From Lysobacter daejeonensis GH1-9 (GTDB lineage Bacteria > Pseudomonadota > Gammaproteobacteria > Xanthomonadales > Xanthomonadaceae): a stretch of DNA of 64,000 nucleotides. Shown one piece after another: positions 7,845 to 13,612 of the stretch (position 1 is the stretch's first letter; each line of letters opens with the position of its first letter). Position numbers and translations under genes: made by a program. Below the pieces are notes generated by a model. It was not told the DNA's origin. It ran no database searches and saw only the letters and a program-made list of their open reading frames with translations. Where the stretch lies: the NCBI RefSeq assembly GCF_000768355.1, contig NZ_AVPU01000004.1:1-64000 (forward strand). Direction: 5' to 3'.

Positions 7845-8098
7845 CAGCGTTCTCCTTGCTCTTTGCGCGGCCTCGTGCACTCGGCCTGGCTCAGGTAGGC
7901 CTTCGCTGCTTCGAGCAGGGAGCCACGCGCCGGTACATAGGCGTTCTCCGCAAGCACATACCCGCCCGAGTTCTTGAAGAAGCGGCGACGGGTGCCGTCG
8001 ATCCACAATTCCTCTTGCTCAGGCCCGCGGACAATCCGGACGGTGTGTCCGTCCACTTCGTGTTCGCTTGATTCTTGCTTGTGCGTCTTGCCAGCCAT
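7844..8098 (-). CDS. small tyrosinase-coupled protein, possible copper caddie (MelC1-like)
   Basis: This 84-residue soluble protein is encoded directly upstream of the tyrosinase-VWA gene, and its TGA shares one base with the ATG of that gene (TGATG), so translation is probably coupled. The region ELWIDGTRRRFFKNSGGYVL, followed by AENAYVPARGSLLEAAKAYL, resembles the core of the Streptomyces tyrosinase cofactor MelC1 (a short 'IDG...L...N.DG' strand pair, an aromatic H/Y segment, then a final Ala-rich helix). The resemblance is by eye and unproven. It lacks the signal peptide of MelC1, consistent with its partner also lacking one. GGAG lies upstream of ATG 8098. Confidence 0.6.
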   Translation of the reverse strand: MAGKTHKQESSEHEVDGHTVRIVRGPEQEELWIDGTRRRFFKNSGGYVLAENAYVPARGSLLEAAKAYLSQAECTRPRKEQGER

Positions 8099-8536
8099 GG
8101 CTCGTCTCCGCGCGCTTGCTCGCCTGATCTACCGGAAGCGCGGTGCCCGGCCAGGCGCATAGTCCTGGGCATCGCACGGGACTGCCGCCATCGCGGCATT
8201 CAACGGCACTCGAAGACAACCGCGTCGCACAGGCTCCGTCGGCTCCCGCGGGTGCGTCTAATCCAGAACCACGTTCTGCAACCAAGGCGCCGGTCAGTCG
8301 CTACTGCGAAGTAATGTTGAACGGTGGTATCGCACCGGGGGACGTTGAGCGGTTCGTCGTTTGCGGAAGGAATGCAGCCGATACCAATAGGGCGCGGATC
8401 CACAATACTTTTGGTGCCTGGGTGAGCATCGATCACTTCCCACGGACGACATCGGGGTTCCCCATGTTCGACCGCATAGCAACCGTTTCCGCGCCGCCCG
8501 TATCTCTCCTCCTTCAACAACTGGAGGTAGTCAGGT
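8099..8536. other. 438-bp intergenic stretch without a recognisable gene
   Basis: Open frames on both strands have no family resemblance, poor starts and mixed codon use. The part from about 8320 to 8520 is less GC-rich than its surroundings. It must hold the promoter for the caddie-like/tyrosinase pair and the one for the protease gene at 8537, but I cannot point to convincing hexamers. Confidence 0.5.
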
Positions 8537-9484
8537 ATGGAACAAGCTAAGCGGGTACATCACCGAGTGCACGCGTGCGGCGCGTTGGGCACGGTATCAG
8601 TCAGGCGCCTTGCCAGTGCTTTGAGCCTGTGGGCCGCGCTGGCGTCTTGGCCGGTCAGCGTGTATGCCACTGCCCCCCGTGACGCATGTCAGCTCGCTGA
8701 CGCGTTGGATGAGGCTCCGCTGATACAGGTCCCTCTTGAGCTGGTGGACGGCCGCATCTACGTGCAGGCCCACGTCAATGGACGCGGCCCGTTCCGCTTC
8801 GCCGTGGATACGGGCGCCAGCGGGGTGGGGCGCGCCGACGCCAGCCTGGTGGCCGCACTGGACCTGGCGGTGCATGGGCAGACGACCACCTCCGATGGCG
8901 TGCAGTCCGCCACCGTCGACACCACCCACATCGACTCGCTTGCGTTGGGTGGGCTGGTCCGCACCCACGTTGAGGTGATCACGCGCGATTACGGCAGCCG
9001 CACGTCGGTGCAGGCGCGCTTCGCCGGCATCCTGGGCCGGGAGTTCTTCGCCGACGGCCTGCTGGTGATCGACTACCCGCGCAAGCGGCTAACCTTCAGT
9101 CGTACACAGGGCCTTTCCACCACGGACGCGAATGCGTTGGCGTACGAGCGCGCCTTCCGCGTGCCAGTGACCATCGGTGACGTGCAGACGCTGGGCAACC
9201 TGGATACCGGTGCCAACGTGGCGTTCGTGCTGCCGCAGTCGTTGTACGAACGTGTGGGCGGCGGCCCGCTGGAAGCAGGCGGGCAGGGGCAGCTGACCAA
9301 CGGAACCGTTGCGGTGCACAAAGCTACCCTGGCGGCGCCCATCCGAATCGGCAACGTGGGCTACGCCAACGCGGAGGTGCGCGTGTCGGACCGCTTCCCG
9401 GAGCTTCTGGTGGGCGCGCATGCGTTGCAGGATGCGGTGCTGATGATCGACCAGCGCTCCCAGCGAGTCGCGCTGTGCCAGTGA
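8537..9484 (+). CDS. exported retropepsin-like aspartic protease
   Basis: The 315-residue protein has an N-terminal hydrophobic export segment (residues ~27-46, ending near YATA). It then carries two retropepsin-like lobes, each with an Asp-Thr-Gly motif: FAVDTGAS at Asp91 and NLDTGAN at Asp223. A two-motif chain can form the active site within one molecule, unlike retroviral proteases that dimerise. The first lobe includes IYVQAHVNGRGPF and FAGILGREFF, the second VPVTIGDVQTLGNL; these are typical of the gag-polyprotein-like aspartyl protease families common in Proteobacteria. A periplasmic location is inferred. Substrate unknown. ATG 8537 follows an AGGT stretch. Its neighbour at 9619 may be separately transcribed. 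Confidence 0.8.
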   Translation: MEQAKRVHHRVHACGALGTVSVRRLASALSLWAALASWPVSVYATAPRDACQLADALDEAPLIQVPLELVDGRIYVQAHVNGRGPFRFAVDTGASGVGRADASLVAALDLAVHGQTTTSDGVQSATVDTTHIDSLALGGLVRTHVEVITRDYGSRTSVQARFAGILGREFFADGLLVIDYPRKRLTFSRTQGLSTTDANALAYERAFRVPVTIGDVQTLGNLDTGANVAFVLPQSLYERVGGGPLEAGGQGQLTNGTVAVHKATLAAPIRIGNVGYANAEVRVSDRFPELLVGAHALQDAVLMIDQRSQRVALCQ

Positions 9485-9499
9485 CCGACCAGGCCGCGC

Positions 9500-9522
9500 C
9501 CCTTTGCTATTGTCGCCGCTGC
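9500..9522 (+). repeat. 23-bp exact duplicate, copy 2, possible promoter
   Basis: Identical to 3960-3982. It lies 15 bp after the protease stop and 96 bp before the next start codon, a layout similar to the first copy. Confidence 0.55.
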
Positions 9523-9618
9523 ACGCCCGCGACCGGAGCGGCGAATGTGTTGTTCCATCTGGCCCCGCGGCTGGCGGGCTGACGTAAACAACGGGCCTCG
9601 GCCCGCAATGGGGGAAAC

Positions 9619-10257
9619 ATGGGGATGTTGAAGTACGCACTGGCCCTCGCGGCCTGCGCAGTGGTGGCCAACGTGCAGGCCGGCACCGAGGACTACAAGC
9701 GCTTGGGCGAGCGTCCGCCCGCGGGCCAGGTAAAGACCGACTACTACCGCTTCAAATACACGGCACCGCGCGAAGTGTTCGCCGACATCGAGTGGAATGC
9801 CTTCGCCGACAAGCAGGAGAAGCGCAACACCGTCATGGTGATCGGCCTCAGCGGCTATGACACCTACGCCCTCAGCGTGCTCTACAAGGGACCGGCGGCG
9901 GAGGGGATGGACGCGCTGGCGGTGGCGCAGTCCAAGTATCCCAACCTCACGTTCGCGCCCAGCAGCAACCCGGCCTGCGTCAGCACGGCGCCCGACCGTC
10001 CGTTTGCGCTGGACGAGCGCATGGTCGGCTTCGTGGCCATGTGCATGGACGCTTCCACGCACGGCATGTACGAGCTCAACCTGTCCTGGCGCTCGATGAG
10101 TCTGATGATGCAGCCGCTGGACACGCTCATCGCCGAGTCCAGCCAGTGCGCCGCCGACAAGCGCAAGGACCCCGACACGCGCTGCGGGGACCGCATCACC
10201 CCGTACGCGGCGTCGTTCAATACCTTCCTGGCCAGCTTCTCCACGACGGGTAAGTAA
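9619..10257 (+). CDS. secreted protein of unknown function
   Basis: The 212-residue product has a signal peptide (LKYALALAACAVVANVQA) and no recognised domain. The mature protein has a conserved-looking beta-rich core (TDYYRFKYTAPREVFADIEW, NTVMVIGLSGYDTYALSVLY) and several cysteines in the second half (one after SNP, one in MCMD, one in SSQC, one in DTRC) that could form disulfides in the periplasm. ATG 9619 follows GGGGGAAAC. The C-terminal 60 residues are charged and end in a helix. It belongs to the run of orphan exported proteins between 2154 and 10811. Confidence 0.65.
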   Translation: MGMLKYALALAACAVVANVQAGTEDYKRLGERPPAGQVKTDYYRFKYTAPREVFADIEWNAFADKQEKRNTVMVIGLSGYDTYALSVLYKGPAAEGMDALAVAQSKYPNLTFAPSSNPACVSTAPDRPFALDERMVGFVAMCMDASTHGMYELNLSWRSMSLMMQPLDTLIAESSQCAADKRKDPDTRCGDRITPYAASFNTFLASFSTTGK

Positions 10258-10418
10258 GGGCCGGCCCGATTCATCCCGGGGGGCTCGCAAGGTCATCCCC
10301 AGCCATGGCAGAGTGACCCCGGGGCCGGGCCTGAACCATCAGCGCCCGGGAATGGTCGGGGGCCGCGCGCCAAGGGGGCAGGGCGGCATCCCGGATGAGG
10401 CATCACTTCGGGGAAACA

Positions 10419-10811
10419 ATGAAACACCGCACGGCATTTCTGCTGTTGTCCGTCCTGCTCGCGGGCGCGGCCCAGGCCTACGAGCCCACCGACGCCGAGC
10501 TGGACGACTGGATGAACTACATGCGCAGCGTGGGCATCCCCAGCACGGTCAAGATCTGCGGGCCGCTGATGAACAACGAAGCTGGCTTTACCGTCGCGGC
10601 CGAAGCCTGGTCGGTGGCCAACCAGGCATCGGTGGAGCGCGGGCACGCGCTGGCGCAGGCCAACCCGCCCAAGGGCAAGCCGCTGGAGGAATACACCGCG
10701 GCCCTGGTGCAGGACTTCGAGGCCAAGCTGGCGGCCAAGCCTGCCGACGAGCAGGCCCGGATCTGCACCTCGTACCTGAAGCTGCTGGAGCAGCGCACCA
10801 AGCCGCAGTGA
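10419..10811 (+). CDS. small secreted protein of unknown function
   Basis: I start at ATG 10419, which follows GGGGAAACA and opens a clear signal peptide (KHRTAFLLLSVLLAGAAQA); the in-frame ATG at 10395 would place eight extra residues before it. The 130-residue product has an all-helical mature part with two cysteines far apart (VKICGPLMNN and ARICTSYLK) that may pair in the periplasm. No family is recognised. The 160 bp upstream are very GC-rich with no clear promoter. Confidence 0.65.
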   Translation: MKHRTAFLLLSVLLAGAAQAYEPTDAELDDWMNYMRSVGIPSTVKICGPLMNNEAGFTVAAEAWSVANQASVERGHALAQANPPKGKPLEEYTAALVQDFEAKLAAKPADEQARICTSYLKLLEQRTKPQ

Positions 10812-10857
10812 CGCGGCGCCGATCAATCACGCCAGTTCCCTGGGGGGGGAGTTACAG

Positions 10858-11088
10858 ATGATGGGCAACACAAAGAAAGATCGTCTTGGCATGACCCGGG
10901 CAATCAGCCGGGTACTGTTGCTGCTGGCCAGTTCGGCCGTGCTTTACAGCGTCTATCAGGTGGCCACGGGCTACAGCGCGTTCTCGTGGGCGTGGCTGGT
11001 GGCGCTGCTGCCTGCGGTGTACGGCACGTACCTGCTCGGCGCCTGCGCCCTGGACGGACGCCGCGCAATGGCCCCGGAGCACCAATGA
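10858..11088 (+). CDS. small two-helix membrane protein
   Basis: The 76-residue product has two hydrophobic segments (ISRVLLLLASSAVLYSVYQV and WAWLVALLPAVYGTYLLGA) and a short charged tail, consistent with a small inner-membrane hairpin protein. It is preceded by a strong purine run (GGGGGGGGAG) and has two possible ATG starts at 10858 and 10861. Its TGA overlaps the ATG of the VOC gene (ATGA), so the pair is cotranslated. No function is recognised. Confidence 0.6.
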   Translation: MMGNTKKDRLGMTRAISRVLLLLASSAVLYSVYQVATGYSAFSWAWLVALLPAVYGTYLLGACALDGRRAMAPEHQ

Positions 11089-11471
11089 AGCGCGTCACCG
11101 GCATCGGCGGCATCTTCTTCAAGGCCAAGGACCCCAAGGCATTGGGTGCCTGGTACAAGACGCACCTGGGCATTGACGTGCTGGACTGGGGCGGTGCGGC
11201 TTTCCAGTGGAAGAACGCCGATAACCCCGAGGGCGTGGGCACCACGGTCTGGAGCCCGTTCGCGGCGGACACCACGTACTTCGGGCCGGGCCAATCGCCC
11301 TTCATGATCAACTATCGCGTGCAGGACTTGCATGCGCTGCTGGCCGTGCTGCGTGCGGAGGGCGTGCAGGTGGAGGACAAGGTCGAGGAATCCGAGTACG
11401 GCAAGTTCGGCTGGGTCACCGACCCGGAAGGCAACAAGCTGGAGCTGTGGGAGCCGCCGGCGGGGCAGTGA
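11085..11471 (+). CDS. VOC/glyoxalase-fold protein
   Basis: The 128-residue product is a single vicinal-oxygen-chelate unit. It opens with VTGIGGIFFKAKDPKALGAW YKTHLGI and closes with FGWVTDPEGNKLELWEPP, whose Glu is the usual metal ligand of the family. VOC proteins bind a divalent metal and act as lyases, dioxygenases or resistance proteins; sequence alone does not show which. The start overlaps the stop of the upstream small membrane protein by 4 bp, and a GFA-type gene follows 12 bp downstream, suggesting one transcript. Confidence 0.82.
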   Translation: MKRVTGIGGIFFKAKDPKALGAWYKTHLGIDVLDWGGAAFQWKNADNPEGVGTTVWSPFAADTTYFGPGQSPFMINYRVQDLHALLAVLRAEGVQVEDKVEESEYGKFGWVTDPEGNKLELWEPPAGQ

Positions 11472-11483
11472 GGGAGACGCGTC

Positions 11484-11897
11484 ATGGACACGCCCGTTGC
11501 TTGCGGTTCCTGTCTCTGCGGCGCGGTCCGCTTCCGCGCCGATTTGCCATCCAAATGGGTGGCGCATTGCCACTGCAGCATGTGCCGTCGCGCCCACGGC
11601 GCAGCGTTCGTGACGTGGGCAGGCTTCCCTGGCGATCGGTTCACCATCGAGGCCGGGGCCGAGCAGGTGACCTGGTACGAATCCAGCCCCGGCGCGCAGC
11701 GCGGGTTTTGCGCGCGGTGTGGCAGCCCGATGTTTTTCCGTTCCACGCGATGGCCCGGCGAGACGCACGTGGCGCGCGCGCTGTTCACCGATCCGCTGGA
11801 CCGCGAGCCTGCCGTGCATGTGTATTACGACGCGCACGTGCCGTGGGTGCAGGTCGGCGATGACCTGCCCAAGAAGGGGGCGCCGCAACCTAAGTAG
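11484..11897 (+). CDS. GFA/CENP-V family zinc protein
   Basis: This 137-residue protein has the zinc-binding cysteines of the GFA family: CGSCLCGAVRF (Cys7, Cys10, Cys12), HCHCSMCRRAHG (Cys29, Cys31, Cys34) and FCARCGSP (Cys76, Cys79). The founder was described as a glutathione-dependent formaldehyde-activating enzyme, but most members have no proven substrate. Length and cysteine pattern are complete. It follows the VOC gene by 12 bp and is likely cotranscribed with it, so both may act on the same reactive carbonyl compound; that is inference. Confidence 0.85.
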   Translation: MDTPVACGSCLCGAVRFRADLPSKWVAHCHCSMCRRAHGAAFVTWAGFPGDRFTIEAGAEQVTWYESSPGAQRGFCARCGSPMFFRSTRWPGETHVARALFTDPLDREPAVHVYYDAHVPWVQVGDDLPKKGAPQPK

Positions 11898-11920
11898 CCG
11901 TATGTCGCGCGCGCATCTCG

Positions 11921-11926
11921 GATAAT
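11921..11926 (+). promoter_or_regulatory. candidate -10 box for the VOC gene at 11957
   Basis: GATAAT is followed by CACCGCC, the same -10 plus C/G-rich start pattern seen before dcd, rimO and panD. The predicted start of transcription is about 25 bp before the ATG. Confidence 0.5.
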
Positions 11927-11956
11927 CACCGCCTCGCTTCCACTAAGAGTTCCCCC

Positions 11957-12346
11957 ATGTCAGGTCCCGCACGAGCCGGTCTGTTTGTCTACGCCAAGGA
12001 CGTGGAGCGCCTGGCGGCGTTCTACGTCGAACTGCTCGGCATGACCCGCGCGCACGCCACGCCGCAGATGACCGTACTGCGCTCGCCCGACCTGCAGCTG
12101 GTGGTGCACGCCATGCCGCCCGAGCGTGCCGCGCAGGTCAGCATCGCCACGCCGCCGGTGCCGCGCGACGACGCGGCCATCAAGTTCTTCCACACCGTGC
12201 CCAGCCTGGCACAGGCGCGCGACGCGGCGGCAGTAATGGGGGGTGCAGTGTGGCCGGAGCAGTACCGCGGCCCCGGCTTCGTCGTGTGCAACGCGGTGGA
12301 CCCGGAGGGCAACATCTTCCAGGTACGCGAGAGCGTGGGGGCCTGA
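11957..12346 (+). CDS. VOC/glyoxalase-fold protein
   Basis: The second VOC protein of this region has 129 residues and starts with AGLFVYAKDVERLAAFYVEL, typical of the first VOC beta-alpha unit; it ends with VVCNAVDPEGNIFQVRES, containing the terminal Glu metal ligand. An internal segment (MTVLRSPDLQLVVHAMP) matches bleomycin-resistance-like members. The substrate is unknown. It appears to have its own promoter and ends at a strong hairpin terminator shared with the convergent pirin gene. Confidence 0.82.
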   Translation: MSGPARAGLFVYAKDVERLAAFYVELLGMTRAHATPQMTVLRSPDLQLVVHAMPPERAAQVSIATPPVPRDDAAIKFFHTVPSLAQARDAAAVMGGAVWPEQYRGPGFVVCNAVDPEGNIFQVRESVGA

Positions 12347-12374
12347 GGCAGTGCGCGCCGGCCAGCAACAGCAG

Positions 12375-12397
12375 AAGGCCCCGCAATGCGGGGCCTT
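12375..12397. terminator. bidirectional hairpin between VOC gene and pirin
   Basis: A perfect 10-bp stem (AAGGCCCCGC with GCGGGGCCTT) closes a 3-base loop and lies between two convergent genes. The right side runs into CCTCGTT, a weak T tract. Confidence 0.75.
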
Positions 12398-12423
12398 CCT
12401 CGTTACAGCGCGGGTGCGTGCGG

Positions 12424-13293
12424 TCAGCCCGGCATCCGCCCGAACTTGCCGCTGTTGAAGTCGGCGATGGACTGGATGATCTCGGCCTGGCTGTTCATCA
12501 CGAACGGGCCGTAACCCACCACCGGCTCGTCGATCGGCTCGCCGGCCAGCAGCAACAGCTTGGCATCGCTGTTGGCCTCGATGGTCACACCGGTGCCCTT
12601 GGTGTCCAGCGTGACCATCTGCGTTTCGCGCAGTACGGCCACGTCGTTCACCTGCACCGTGCCTGCCAGCACCACCACCTGCACCGTCCAACCTTCGGGC
12701 TGTGGCAGCTCGATGGTCTTGCCGGCATTGAGCCGCACGTCCCACACGTTCATGGGGGTAAACGTGTTGGCCGGGCCCTTCGCGCCTTCGTACGCGCCGG
12801 CAATGACGCGCACCCGGCCGGCCTCGTCCGCCAGGGCCACCTCGGGAATGGTGTCGGCAGTGATGGCCTGGTAACCCGGCGCGGCCTTCTTGTCCTTCGC
12901 CGGCAGGTTGACCCACAGCTGCACCATCTCGAACGGGCCGCCGGTCTTGGCGTACTCGGCGGAGTGGAACTCCTCGTGCAGGATGCCGCTGCCGGCGGTC
13001 ATCCACTGCACGTCGCCCTTGCCGATGACACCGCCCTGGCCGGTGGAGTCGCGGTGCTCCACTTCGCCGTCGTACACGATGGTGACCGTCTCAAAACCGC
13101 GGTGCGGATGCTGACCCACGCCGCGCCGCTGGGTGGTCGGCTCGAAGCGGGTCGGGGCCGCGTAATCCAGCATCAGGAACGGGCTGCGCTCGGCCACGTC
13201 GGCGCCGGTGTAGCCGAACAGGCCGTGCACCGGGAAGCCATCACCGACCCAGTGGCGGGAGGGGGCGCTGCGGGTACCAAGGACCTTCTTCAT
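12424..13293 (-). CDS. pirin family protein
   Basis: The 289-residue protein is a full-length bicupin pirin. The N-terminal cupin carries the metal site in GQHPHRGFETVTIV (two His) plus GSGILHEEFHS (His and Glu), all intact. The C-terminal half has the family's second cupin (TPMNVWDVRLNAGKTIELPQ, then GEPIDEPVVGYGPFVMNS). Bacterial pirins bind Fe or other metals; some have quercetin dioxygenase activity and others act as redox-linked partners. GGAGC lies before ATG 13293. A 9-bp inverted repeat upstream suggests specific regulation. Confidence 0.92.
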   Translation of the reverse strand: MKKVLGTRSAPSRHWVGDGFPVHGLFGYTGADVAERSPFLMLDYAAPTRFEPTTQRRGVGQHPHRGFETVTIVYDGEVEHRDSTGQGGVIGKGDVQWMTAGSGILHEEFHSAEYAKTGGPFEMVQLWVNLPAKDKKAAPGYQAITADTIPEVALADEAGRVRVIAGAYEGAKGPANTFTPMNVWDVRLNAGKTIELPQPEGWTVQVVVLAGTVQVNDVAVLRETQMVTLDTKGTGVTIEANSDAKLLLLAGEPIDEPVVGYGPFVMNSQAEIIQSIADFNSGKFGRMPG

Positions 13294-13329
13294 GGGGTGC
13301 TCCTGAAACGTGACGGGCAGTGCCCGGTT

Positions 13330-13371
13330 GCCGACTACTGTAGTTTCGCCGCGCCAATGTTGGTAGTCGGC
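13330..13371 (-). promoter_or_regulatory. inverted repeat, possible operator upstream of pirin
   Basis: GCCGACTAC (13330-13338) and GTAGTCGGC (13363-13371) form a perfect 9-bp inverted repeat with a 24-bp spacer, 37 bp upstream of the pirin ATG. On the minus strand AATTAT followed by CGCCGAC (near 13370-13378) looks like a -10 region touching the distal arm, so a dimeric repressor bound here could block the promoter. Confidence 0.5.
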
Positions 13372-13423
13372 GATAATTCATAGGTTCGTTCCATCACTGA
13401 AACGAACTCGTGGCGTGTGGCCA

Positions 13424-13538
13424 GGAGGCGGGACGCGGTGGGTGTTGCGGAAAAGCGGACCATGGATGGTCCGCGGCGCGACTCGCGGCAGGACCCCGCG
13501 ACGGAGCGCTGGAGCAACGCCCACCGCGTCCCGCCTCC
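13424..13538. repeat. 115-bp palindromic element with two inner hairpins
   Basis: Bases 13424-13448 and 13514-13538 form a 25-bp inverted repeat with one mismatch that becomes a G-U pair in RNA. Between the arms are two perfect hairpins: 13455-13474 (GCGGACCAT-GG-ATGGTCCGC) and 13483-13501 (TCGCGG, 7-base loop, CCGCGA). The whole folds as a three-way junction. It lies between the divergent ends of the pirin promoter and the norB terminator. Together with the flanking inverted repeat and terminator it accounts for the gene-free stretch 13294-13612. Confidence 0.8.
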
Positions 13539-13567
13539 GTCCCGCCACCCAAAGAAAGCGAAAAAAG

Positions 13568-13591
13568 AAACGGGGCCCGAAGGCCCCGTTT
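13568..13591 (-). terminator. norB transcription terminator
   Basis: A perfect 10-bp stem (AAACGGGGCC with GGCCCCGTTT) with a UUCG-type tetraloop on the minus strand is followed there by TCTTTTTTC, a classical intrinsic terminator 21 bp beyond the norB stop. Confidence 0.9.
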
Positions 13592-13612
13592 CCCTACCAC
13601 TCCTGATTCAAC

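Noticed and set aside
8143-8550. 135-codon frame upstream of the aspartic protease
   Set aside because: Only a short stretch (LNGGIAPGDVERF) looks protein-like; the rest has no family pattern and the frame overlaps the next gene start.
12250-13383. 377-codon plus-strand frame opposite pirin
   Set aside because: Pirin is complete on the other strand; this frame is its complement.
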